From Gammaproteobacteria bacterium (GTDB lineage Bacteria > Pseudomonadota > Gammaproteobacteria > Pseudomonadales > Cellvibrionaceae), in contig JAGKWY010000154.1 in NCBI GenBank assembly GCA_021151625.1, positions 1 to 14,174 of the forward strand: DNA of 14,174 nt, in the 5' to 3' direction. Below the pieces are notes generated by a model. The model was not told the DNA's origin. It saw nothing but the letters and a program-made list of their open reading frames with translations, and did not search any database. Below are positions 7,475 through 14,134 of the stretch, one piece after another; the first letter of the stretch is position 1, and each line of letters opens with the position of its first letter. The position numbers and the translations under genes are program-made.

Positions 7475-9364
7475 ATGATACTGGCAGAAGCACCACTTGA
7501 CTGGTATTCTCTAGAACGGCAAAAATATGCCCAGGCCCAAAAGGCATTGAATGCAAAAAATATGGGTGAATATAAGCAACTGCTCAAACAATTACAGAGC
7601 TACCCGCTATTGCCCTACCTGGAATATCAGGAGCTGAGCAATCGCCTGATTACTTTGCCTAAAAATGATGTGCAAAGTTTCTTTACTCGCTATCCGGATT
7701 CTTTTCTCGCTGAGCGCCTTACCCATCGCTGGCTGCGCACCCTGGCGCAACGCGAACGCTGGAATGATTACCTGCAATTCTACGATAAGCGCCTGACTGA
7801 TCCGGAACTCGCCTGCCTGCAGGTACGCGCACGATTTGAAACTGGCGATAAAACTGCGCTGAATGATGTTGCCGCACTCTGGAACATAGATAAAACGCAA
7901 TCGAAAGCTTGCGATCCGCTATTTACAGCCTGGAAAAAAGCAGGCTTTATGACGCCGGAATTAATTTGGGAGCGCCATCAAAAAGCACTCAAAGCCGGCA
8001 ATAGAAGCATGGTAAGTTATTTGAGCAATCTATTACCGGCCGGCATTCGCCCAACTGCATTGCTGATGCAGCAGGTCGATGCGAATCCGCGCTTACTGAA
8101 ACAAACCGCTAAATTTTCTAAACAATCGGTGCAAATGAAATCTGTCATTCTGCACGGTCTGGAAAAACTCGCACTCGCCAATGCAAAAGAAGCGCTAACT
8201 CTTTGGCATCAATACGATGCCCAGCAACTCTTTAGCGATGAAGATAGGGTCAACATCAAATATCACATCGCCTTGCGTTTGCTTTATCAAGATCACGAAG
8301 TCGATGCCGAAAAATTGGTTGCCTCCACTCCCAACCTGACACGCACTGATTTACTAGAGTGGCTGCTACGTGAATCTTTACGCAAACAGGATTGGGAGCG
8401 CATCAATGAGTGGATCGCCCGCTTACCAGAGGACGCCCGTAAAACTGAGCGCTGGCGCTATTGGCAAGCACGCACCATGGAGCAGCTGGATATTAAGGAG
8501 ATGAATGGCGAGACGCCTATGACCATTTACCAAAGTGTTGCACCGGCACGCAGCTTCTACGGTTTTCTCGCTGCGGATAAAACCGGCGGCACCTATCATC
8601 TATTAGATCGCCCTTTAACAGTCACGGAGGAACAATTCCACGCCGTGGAAAACTCGCAGGGTATGTTGCGTGCACGCGAATTTTTTATGCGCGGCGAATT
8701 GGCTGCTGCCAGTCGCGAGTATTTTCACAGCGCGCGTCGCATGCCCATGGAACAAATGATTATTGCTGGTCGTCTGGCGGAAAAATGGGGTTGGTATCGT
8801 CATGGAATTCAATTGATGGCTGAAGCACAATCCTGGGATGAACTGCAGGTACGCTTCCCAATTGTATATAAAGACCATGTTAATAAAGCAGCCAAACAGA
8901 CCTCGGTAAACCCCTTATTTATTTTTGCAGTAACTCGCCAGGAAAGTGCATTTATGCACGATGCAAAATCACCAGCGGGTGCGGTAGGCCTAATGCAATT
9001 GTTGCCAACAACAGCGAAGCACACAGCACAGAAAAGCGGCTTGAGTTTCTCACCGAATGATTTGATTACCCCGGAAAAAAATATTGCCCTGGGAAGCCGA
9101 TATCTGAATCATCTATTAGATGTTTTTGATGGCAATCGCATTCTCGCTGCTGCTGCATACAATGCAGGGCCATCGCGCGTGAAAAAATGGTTAAATAAAG
9201 AAAAGAATTCCCAGTTGCCTTACGATGTCTGGATTGAAACTATTCCTTACAAAGAAACACGCGGCTACGTGCAAAACGTACTGTCATTTTCCGTAATCTA
9301 CGCGTACCGTTTAGGACAAGAAACCAACTTTGTTACACCGGCAGAAGCCAATCGACAGTTATGA
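7475..9364 (+). CDS. slt: Soluble lytic murein transglycosylase (Slt70-type) without a visible signal peptide
   Basis: Slt cleaves the MurNAc-GlcNAc bond of peptidoglycan to give 1,6-anhydromuropeptides, normally in the periplasm. From ATG 7475 the product has 629 residues: a superhelical alpha domain (U and L parts, about 10-460) and a C-terminal goose-lysozyme-like domain. The catalytic Glu is residue 490 in RQESAFMHDAKSPAGAVGLMQ, the same distance from the C-terminus as in E. coli. AYNAGP and ETRGYVQNVL motifs follow. The Y18-A-Q of this protein aligns with the tenth residue of mature E. coli Slt, so almost nothing remains upstream for an export signal. The frame stays open to a TTG at 7394, but that part (NFNQRHRKNNSGSF) is polar and antisense to uup. 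SD is weak. Start position uncertain; identity is not. Confidence 0.93.
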   Translation: MILAEAPLDWYSLERQKYAQAQKALNAKNMGEYKQLLKQLQSYPLLPYLEYQELSNRLITLPKNDVQSFFTRYPDSFLAERLTHRWLRTLAQRERWNDYLQFYDKRLTDPELACLQVRARFETGDKTALNDVAALWNIDKTQSKACDPLFTAWKKAGFMTPELIWERHQKALKAGNRSMVSYLSNLLPAGIRPTALLMQQVDANPRLLKQTAKFSKQSVQMKSVILHGLEKLALANAKEALTLWHQYDAQQLFSDEDRVNIKYHIALRLLYQDHEVDAEKLVASTPNLTRTDLLEWLLRESLRKQDWERINEWIARLPEDARKTERWRYWQARTMEQLDIKEMNGETPMTIYQSVAPARSFYGFLAADKTGGTYHLLDRPLTVTEEQFHAVENSQGMLRAREFFMRGELAAASREYFHSARRMPMEQMIIAGRLAEKWGWYRHGIQLMAEAQSWDELQVRFPIVYKDHVNKAAKQTSVNPLFIFAVTRQESAFMHDAKSPAGAVGLMQLLPTTAKHTAQKSGLSFSPNDLITPEKNIALGSRYLNHLLDVFDGNRILAAAAYNAGPSRVKKWLNKEKNSQLPYDVWIETIPYKETRGYVQNVLSFSVIYAYRLGQETNFVTPAEANRQL

Positions 9365-9388
9365 AATGCAATTGCAGTTATTGGTTAA

Positions 9389-9416
9389 AAAAATGCCGGC
9401 TTAAGCCGGCATTTTT
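9389..9416. terminator. Bidirectional terminator between slt and cheV
   Basis: A perfect 28-bp palindrome: AAAAATGCCGGC, loop TTAA, then GCCGGCATTTTT. The GC core plus a T-run on each strand makes it a Rho-independent terminator in both directions. It starts 24 bases after the slt stop and lies only one base beyond the cheV stop codon (9418-9420). Confidence 0.9.
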
Positions 9417-9417
9417 G

Positions 9418-10368
9418 TCAGGATTTTTGATTCCCCGTAAGAAATTCACGCAATCGTTTTTGCACTACCGCTGCCAGCTCATCTGGCTGAAACTTGGAAA
9501 GAAAATCATTGCATCCTACTTTTTCCACCATCGCCTTATTAAAACTTCCGCTCAGGGATGTGTGCAGCACCACATATAAATCTCGTAAGTCTGGGTCTTT
9601 ACGCACCTCGGCCGTCAAGCGGTAGCCATCCATTTCCGGCATTTCTGCATCCGTAATCAGCATAAGAATTTCATCGGTGACCTTACGCCCGGCAGCAACC
9701 CATTGACGTAAATGTGTTAAGGCTTGCAGACCATCCTGGGTTGATAACACATCTATACCGAGATTCCCCAAGGTTTCTCTAACCTGCTTAACAGCGGTAG
9801 GGGAATCCTCTGCTAATAACACTTTTAATTTGCGCCGGCGTGCCTCCGCCACCAAATCAGAGTCGAGCACTTCATCAGAAACCCGGGTGTTGTACGGAAT
9901 AATATCTGCCAACACCCGCTCCACATCCAGAATCTCTACCAGTTGGTCATCAATGCGGGTGATTGCCGTTAGAAAGTGGCTGCGCCCCGTCCCCTTAGGA
10001 GGAGGCAGGATTAACTCCCAGTTCAAATTAACGATCCGGTCAACTGATCCAATTAAAAATGCCTGCACTGAACGGTTATATTCCGCCACAATTAAATTGG
10101 CATTTTCAGTATCTTTGAGAGAGCTCATCCCGATAGCTGCGCGCAAATCAATAACCGGCACAGCCTGGTTGCGAAGATGAGCGACCCCGCAAATGTGGGG
10201 ATGGCTATGGGGAACATGGCGCAACTTGGGCACCTTGACCACTTCCTGCACCTTAAACACATTAATCGCAAACAGCTGCCGGCCCCCCAAGCGGAACATC
10301 AACAGCTCAAGGCGGTTTTCCCCCACCAGTCGGGTACGTTGATCAATAGAATCCAGCAATTTGGACAT
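9418..10368 (-). CDS. cheV: Chemotaxis coupling protein CheV (CheW-REC fusion)
   Basis: CheV couples chemoreceptors to the CheA kinase and adds a phosphorylatable receiver thought to serve adaptation. The 316 residues match the family. The CheW-like domain covers about 15-160, with FRLGGRQLFAINVFKVQEVV and the downstream GVAHLRNQAVPVIDL signature. The receiver domain covers about 181-313: acidic pair Glu187-Asp188 (LLAEDS), phospho-acceptor Asp240 (LITDAEMPEMDGY), Thr270 and Lys292 (FLSKF). All expected phosphorylation residues are present, so it should be active. The ATG at 10366-10368 has a weak GGTG ribosome site. A TATACT on the minus strand (10422-10427) could be a -10 element, but no good -35 goes with it. 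No other che gene is in the window. Confidence 0.95.
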   Translation of the reverse strand: MSKLLDSIDQRTRLVGENRLELLMFRLGGRQLFAINVFKVQEVVKVPKLRHVPHSHPHICGVAHLRNQAVPVIDLRAAIGMSSLKDTENANLIVAEYNRSVQAFLIGSVDRIVNLNWELILPPPKGTGRSHFLTAITRIDDQLVEILDVERVLADIIPYNTRVSDEVLDSDLVAEARRRKLKVLLAEDSPTAVKQVRETLGNLGIDVLSTQDGLQALTHLRQWVAAGRKVTDEILMLITDAEMPEMDGYRLTAEVRKDPDLRDLYVVLHTSLSGSFNKAMVEKVGCNDFLSKFQPDELAAVVQKRLREFLTGNQKS

Positions 10369-10452
10369 AGCTACACCATTATTGCAGGCCCTTTAGCCAA
10401 GGCCTTGAATAGACAACAAAAAGTATAGGCAATAAGTCTCGACCCTGCTGAA

Positions 10453-10475
10453 ATTAAGCCTGTTCCTTCCTTAAT
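10453..10475. promoter_or_regulatory. Short inverted repeat upstream of cheV
   Basis: ATTAAG (10453-10458) and CTTAAT (10470-10475) form a 6-bp inverted repeat with 11 bases between, about 95 bp upstream of the cheV start. The size suits a dimeric regulator, but arms this short can arise by chance. Confidence 0.2.
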
Positions 10476-10531
10476 CGCAGAACCTGGGGCTTTTTCCAGA
10501 TCAGGGATATTCGCCAAACTTCAAAAAACTA

Positions 10532-10560
10532 TTGTGACAGCCAAGGAATTAGATTAGAGT
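10532..10560 (+). promoter_or_regulatory. Candidate sigma-70 promoter for the small transcript
   Basis: TTGTGA (10532-10537) and TAGAGT (10555-10560) match the -35 and -10 consensus at four of six positions each, with an ideal 17-bp spacer. Predicted transcription would start near 10567 and run through the short ORF to the terminator at 10708-10742. Confidence 0.4.
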
Positions 10561-10593
10561 CAAGCTCCTTTTTTATCCAACCTGATCACCTTT

Positions 10594-10683
10594 ATGACCA
10601 ACACTTGTTTCGCACGCAAACATCACGCATGGCGACCAGCAATGGCCGTGCGATTTGCATTGCTTTGGCGGACAAGCAGGTAA
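10594..10683 (+). CDS. Possible 29-residue leader peptide
   Basis: The ORF reads MTNTCFARKHHAWRPAMAVR then FALLWRTSR and stops at TAA 10681-10683, immediately before an A-U hairpin and the terminator. It has two Trp, in AWRP and LWRTS, and several Arg. An internal ATG at 10642 would give MAVRFALLWRTSR, which resembles the enterobacterial trp leader peptide (MAATFALHGWWRTS in Salmonella, from memory) but has one Trp instead of a tandem pair. Neither start has a clear Shine-Dalgarno, and the next gene is not a tryptophan gene. Treat it as a hypothesis. Confidence 0.25.
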   Translation: MTNTCFARKHHAWRPAMAVRFALLWRTSR

Positions 10684-10707
10684 AAAGAATTTTTTATTTT
10701 TACACTC

Positions 10708-10742
10708 AGGGCCGCAGCAAAAAACTGCGGCCTTTGTGTTTT
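10708..10742 (+). terminator. Rho-independent terminator / attenuator
   Basis: GGCCGCAG (10710-10717) pairs perfectly with CTGCGGCC (10725-10732) around the loop CAAAAAA, with two further weak pairs at the base. TTTGTGTTTT follows. There is no T-tract on the other strand, so it acts on rightward transcription only. It separates the small transcript from the gene at 10798. Confidence 0.78.
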
Positions 10743-10797
10743 ATAAGCCCTCATTTTTCGCTGCGCACCCCTTAACTTAATTGCTAAGGAGCTTATC

Positions 10798-11091
10798 GTG
10801 GTGATTGCAATTGTTTACAGCTGCCTACTGAATTCAGGAATAACCTCACTACCCGGCAACTGTGGCGGGATGATTCTTTTGTTTCTATTCCTCATTATGC
10901 CTTTAATGCTGGGCCTACCCTTGCTGGTATTCTGGTATGTAAATTATCGGCGCACTCAGTTAGCAAGCAAATTAGTTCAGCAATTCTTGCGCGCCACTGC
11001 TGGCCCTGATGAACTCCTGGTACGGGAGCTGTCTGATATGAAAAATAGCGCAACAACGCCAATCGCTCCTGATCAGGTAAATACTGAATAG
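10798..11091 (+). CDS. Small membrane protein, unknown
   Basis: I do not recognise this 97-residue protein. It starts at GTG 10798, supported by AAGGAG at 10786-10791, six bases away; a second GTG follows directly. A moderately hydrophobic N-terminus with two Cys (residues 9 and 22) and a Gly-rich turn leads into one long hydrophobic segment (about 24-48, rich in Leu, Met, Phe and Pro), ending in aromatic WYVNYRR. The C-terminal half is a charged helix and a polar tail, probably cytoplasmic by the positive-inside rule. Its Shine-Dalgarno is stronger than those of its neighbours, suggesting a real gene. It lies 55 bp downstream of a terminator, so it either has its own promoter or is controlled by read-through. 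Confidence 0.6.
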   Translation: MVIAIVYSCLLNSGITSLPGNCGGMILLFLFLIMPLMLGLPLLVFWYVNYRRTQLASKLVQQFLRATAGPDELLVRELSDMKNSATTPIAPDQVNTE

Positions 11092-11125
11092 CGAAATAAG
11101 CCCTGATCAGACCTATAACAGATTT

Positions 11126-11162
11126 AAAGTGGTAAGCGCCCGGTTAGAGGCTACACTTTTAA
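11126..11162 (+). terminator. Weak, bulged terminator-like hairpin
   Basis: AAAGTG (11126-11131) pairs with CACTTT (11154-11159), with an interrupted inner stem (GCC/GGC) and a few T after it. It lies 35 bp past the stop of the gene at 10798. The bulges make it a weak candidate. Confidence 0.25.
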
Positions 11163-11244
11163 GCATTAACTGTTTGATACTTGATTGATATTTGAGGGTG
11201 TTGCAGTTCTATAGTAACCACAACTAAAAATTGACCTTCTATTT

Positions 11245-12477
11245 ATGACCGAAGCTATACCTTTATTAGCGCGCCAGCCCATTTTTAATGGCAACATGCA
11301 AGTCGTTGCCTATGAACTGCTATGTCGTAACAGCGAACTGACACAAATTGGCTCACGCGATGGCGATGCAGCCAGCTCTCAGGTATTACTCAATGCATTT
11401 ACGGAATTGTCGATTGAGCAGGTAGTCGGCAAGCACAAAGCCTTTGTTAATTTCACCCGAACCTTAATTGACACCCCCCCGCCCTTTAATCGACAAAAAC
11501 TGGTGATTGAGGTACTGGAAGGTCAAAAAGTAGATGCCGCCATGCTGCATTCACTGATGCAATTGCGCGATCAGGGCTACACCATTGCCCTGGATGATTT
11601 TGAACTCACCAAAGAGACCGAAAGTCTGGTCGCCTACGCCGATATTATTAAACTGGACGTATTGCATTTATCGCCCGAAAAGCTCAAGCAACATATTACT
11701 TACCTGAAACCTTTTGGCATCACGCTGATTGCTGAAAAAGTAGAAACCTATGAAATGTTTGAACACTGCAAAGCGCTGGGGTTTGATTTGTTTCAAGGAT
11801 ATTTTCTGGCCAAACCCAAGGTAATTACCGGCAAAAAAGTTTCTGAAAATAAACAATCCGTTTTACAGCTTTTATCCGCGTTGCATGACCCCAATGTCCC
11901 CATTGAAAAAATTGAACGCATGATTGCGCGGGACACATTATTGAGTTTTAAGCTATTGCGACTGGTTAATTCTGCCGCCTTTGGTCTATCACGCTCTGTC
12001 GACTCCTTGCGCCAGGCAATTATGTTGCTGGGGCTAAACAAGCTGCGCAACTGGGTGAATTTACTAGCGCTTTCCAACCTGAGCGGAAAACCTCATGAAC
12101 TCAGCATCGCAGCCTTAACGCGCGCGCGCATGTGTGAATTGATTGCTACCGAAATTAATCGCCAGAGCCGCCCGGATTCTTTTTTTACGGTGGGCTTGCT
12201 ATCCACACTGGATGCTTTTTTAGACACACCACTGGAAGAACTGTTATCAAGCCTTTCATTGAGCGAAGCGATTAACAAAGCGATGCTTAATCACTCCGGG
12301 CCGGAAGGTATGGTGCTGCAATTAGTGCAGTCCCACGAGCAGGGAGAATGGGAAAAAATTGATTGGGCATCACTGGAAAAAGTAGGCTTAACTTCAGAAC
12401 GCCTTGCAGAAATTTATATGGAATCCTTACGCTGGGTAGCGGAAACCATGAACACGTTAGGAATAAACCCTAATTAA
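11245..12477 (+). CDS. EAL-HDOD signalling protein
   Basis: The 410 residues combine an EAL (cyclic-di-GMP phosphodiesterase-like) domain at about 8-195 with an HDOD domain at about 200-390, as in the YuxH/CdgJ family, some of which influence motility. In the EAL part the usual metal and catalytic positions seem present: Glu24 (YELL), Asn69, Glu89, Asp117-Asp118, Lys136, Glu164 and Gln184 (QGYFLAKP). Loop 6, normally DDFGTG, reads DDFELT, so activity or dimer coupling may be lost and it may only bind nucleotide or protein. The HDOD part shows LLSFKLLRLVNSAAFG (232-247) and QAIMLLG. It is cytoplasmic, with no membrane segment. The ATG at 11245 lacks a clear Shine-Dalgarno but fits the domain start. 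Its last 8 bp overlap the convergent gene. Confidence 0.9.
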   Translation: MTEAIPLLARQPIFNGNMQVVAYELLCRNSELTQIGSRDGDAASSQVLLNAFTELSIEQVVGKHKAFVNFTRTLIDTPPPFNRQKLVIEVLEGQKVDAAMLHSLMQLRDQGYTIALDDFELTKETESLVAYADIIKLDVLHLSPEKLKQHITYLKPFGITLIAEKVETYEMFEHCKALGFDLFQGYFLAKPKVITGKKVSENKQSVLQLLSALHDPNVPIEKIERMIARDTLLSFKLLRLVNSAAFGLSRSVDSLRQAIMLLGLNKLRNWVNLLALSNLSGKPHELSIAALTRARMCELIATEINRQSRPDSFFTVGLLSTLDAFLDTPLEELLSSLSLSEAINKAMLNHSGPEGMVLQLVQSHEQGEWEKIDWASLEKVGLTSERLAEIYMESLRWVAETMNTLGINPN

Positions 12478-12724
12478 CTCCAGCATATTTTTGCAAAAAG
12501 GACGATGCCTGAGCGGTATCAAATGGCCACCCCAACTCTGCTTCATAATCCGCAAACTTTAGCACTGGAATCCTGATTCCATATTGCTCAATCAATTCAT
12601 CAGATTCAGCAATATCCACCTCCTCCAAACGCAATGGCAAACAACTAACCAGAGGGGCAAGAATATCCCAGGCTAGATCACAAAGGTGACAGCCCGGGGT
12701 CGAGTATAGGTAAAGGGTTTTCAT
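12470..12724 (-). CDS. Glutaredoxin-like thiol protein (DUF836 type)
   Basis: This is an 84-residue thioredoxin-fold protein with the redox motif Cys12-His-Leu-Cys15 (TPGCHLC) after the first strand, and the cis-proline at Pro53 in IRIPVL. Length and motifs fit the small glutaredoxin-like DUF836 family, thought to exchange thiol-disulphide in the cytoplasm; the partner is unknown. Both active-site cysteines are present. The ATG at 12722-12724 has an AGGT ribosome site at 12729-12732. It overlaps the end of the EAL-HDOD gene by 8 bp on the opposite strand. It lies 69 bp downstream of the DUF5610-type gene on the same strand, with no terminator seen between, so the two may share a transcript. 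Confidence 0.85.
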   Translation of the reverse strand: MKTLYLYSTPGCHLCDLAWDILAPLVSCLPLRLEEVDIAESDELIEQYGIRIPVLKFADYEAELGWPFDTAQASSFLQKYAGVN

Positions 12725-12793
12725 AACAACCTGGTATCTATTACTGAATCTTTACGGAATGAGGCCAGTGTACCAAGTTCAATGCTTGCCTGC

Positions 12794-14095
12794 TTACTTC
12801 AAATCAAGAGCCAACAACTGATCCATAAAGTCGCGGAAGCGTTTGCCTTGTTGCTCTTCCGCTTCGCCTTCACCGGTGACTTTTTCTGCGATTTCACCCA
12901 CCAGTAATTTCGGTTCATCGAAGATAGACGCACGGTCCAGGCTATCAAGCAAATCTTTGATAAAGTTACCTAAGGGCAACAATTGATCAGTCAGGAGATT
13001 TGGTTTGGTTTCATCGCTGCCAGCTGCTGGGCCTACACGTTGGTAGGCCTGAGTGACCTGTTGGATTTCCGCTTGCGCCAAGTTCAATGCAAAACTGCCA
13101 ATTTGATCCTGGTCATAACCCAAATTCATTGCTTGCTCAAAAGCGTTATCCAGATTTCCCGCAAAAAACTGACCGGCCAAATCGTTAACGCGCCCCAGCA
13201 AATCATTAATTGCGCCCAGCTCCTCTTCACTCAAATCACCTTCGACACTTAATGAAAAGGACTCACTTGAGCTATAACTGCCGTTAAGTGCGCTCACTGA
13301 TTTATTGCCACGTTCGGACCGCCCTGCTTCAACAGCCAAACCTTCGCTGGAGCTTGCTTTAATAGTTACCTTATCGCCATCTTTAGTGGTTAATTCAAAG
13401 CTGAATTCACGTGCGCGGCCATACTCATAATTACCGTAACCCAGATAACTGGATTTGGCAGCAGGTAAAAAGTCAGGAACATCCAACGCAGTAGCCGGTT
13501 TGGTTTTCGCCGCAGACTTCAATTGCTCGGTGGCAGCCTGCTCATTCACAGGTACTGCACTGTTAGTTTTGGGAGCATCAGTGGATTCAATGAATTTTTT
13601 GCGCAATTCATCCACGCCTTCCAATACCAAATCGTAGGTTTTTCCTATATCAGCTTTTATCTCGGGAGAAAGAAGACTGAGCGCCTCCAACTTTTCACTG
13701 GCCTCAGCAAACCCTTTTTTAAATCCCGAAAGCCCTGCTTCCAAACGCGCCTGCAGCTCTTCCTGGGTAGCGCCATCGGCCACATCCATCTGCAAGCGAC
13801 GTTCGATGAACCCCAGGATATTCCCGGCAACTTTTTCTGCGGTTAGTGGCTCGAAGGTTTCATATTCAGATTTGGCGACCTGGCCGCGGGAACTTATCTT
13901 CTCGTAGGCCGCAGTCAGTGTTTTATTCACAATCTGCAATGCCGCCTGGCGCTTGTCTTGAATAGAGGCGCCCTCACCTAACGGCTCCACCACCGGCGAC
14001 TTTTTGCCCTGCGTGGAGCTATGAGTACTACCAGGTTGATTCAACAAATTGTTGATAGATGAATTAGCGGGGTTGTTAAGTGAAGAGATATTCAT
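12794..14095 (-). CDS. DUF5610-type protein, unknown function
   Basis: The 433-residue product has no signal peptide or membrane segment. The N-terminus (1-35) is rich in Ser, Asn and Gln and probably disordered. A helical domain at about 45-170 (IQDKRQAALQIVNKTLTAAY onward) resembles DUF5610, by memory. After an Ala/Lys linker, 228-286 looks like beta strands (FSFELTTKDGDKVTI, SFSLSVEGDLSEEEL). A helical part follows with LGRVNDLAGQFFAGNLDNAF (300-319) and QAMNLGYDQDQIGSFALNLA (321-340). The C-terminus is acidic. The frame is open 12 codons further up, but ATG 14093-14095 has AGGTGA at proper spacing, so I chose it. The SD lies at the foot of a stem-loop that could block translation. Function unknown; a surface or motility role would be a guess. 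Confidence 0.8.
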   Translation of the reverse strand: MNISSLNNPANSSINNLLNQPGSTHSSTQGKKSPVVEPLGEGASIQDKRQAALQIVNKTLTAAYEKISSRGQVAKSEYETFEPLTAEKVAGNILGFIERRLQMDVADGATQEELQARLEAGLSGFKKGFAEASEKLEALSLLSPEIKADIGKTYDLVLEGVDELRKKFIESTDAPKTNSAVPVNEQAATEQLKSAAKTKPATALDVPDFLPAAKSSYLGYGNYEYGRAREFSFELTTKDGDKVTIKASSSEGLAVEAGRSERGNKSVSALNGSYSSSESFSLSVEGDLSEEELGAINDLLGRVNDLAGQFFAGNLDNAFEQAMNLGYDQDQIGSFALNLAQAEIQQVTQAYQRVGPAAGSDETKPNLLTDQLLPLGNFIKDLLDSLDRASIFDEPKLLVGEIAEKVTGEGEAEEQQGKRFRDFMDQLLALDLK

Positions 14096-14102
14096 AAAGT
14101 CA

Positions 14103-14134
14103 CCTGTGAGCAACACGAGTCTGTGGCTCACAGG
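14103..14134 (-). promoter_or_regulatory. 5'-leader stem-loop overlapping the ribosome binding site
   Basis: On the minus strand CCTGTGAGC pairs with GCTCACAGG (nine perfect pairs, 14126-14134 with 14103-14111). The 14-base loop can form three more pairs (CAC with GTG). The 3' arm ends in AGG, which is part of the Shine-Dalgarno AGGTGA eight bases before the ATG of the DUF5610-type gene. The folded leader would mask the ribosome site. As DNA it could also be an operator. Confidence 0.5.

Larger units (their letters stand above)
10567..10742 (+). ncRNA. Candidate small RNA or leader/attenuator transcript
   Basis: The 429-bp stretch 10369-10797 has no long gene, but it contains an ordered transcription unit of about 175 nt. 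A candidate promoter lies at 10532-10560. A hairpin follows (AGCAATG 10638-10644 with CATTGCT 10658-10664), then an A-U hairpin (GTAAAAA 10680-10686 with TTTTTAC 10697-10703), then a strong terminator. A 29-codon ORF lies inside. Successive hairpins ending in a terminator, 55 bp before a gene with a strong Shine-Dalgarno, look like a leader with attenuation. An independent small RNA is equally possible. I match it to no named RNA family. Confidence 0.4.

Noticed and set aside
10622..10777. A 49-codon frame starting at the ATG at 10629 and running through the terminator
   Set aside because: It crosses the hairpin and T-tract, has no SD, and reads as low-information sequence.
10743..11104. 9-bp direct repeat ATAAGCCCT flanking the 97-residue gene, like a target-site duplication
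   Set aside because: A single 9-bp match in 14 kb is close to chance, and no terminal inverted repeats or transposase are present.
11176..11215. Sigma-54-like TTGCA before the EAL-HDOD gene
   Set aside because: No GG lies at the required distance upstream, so the -24 element is missing.
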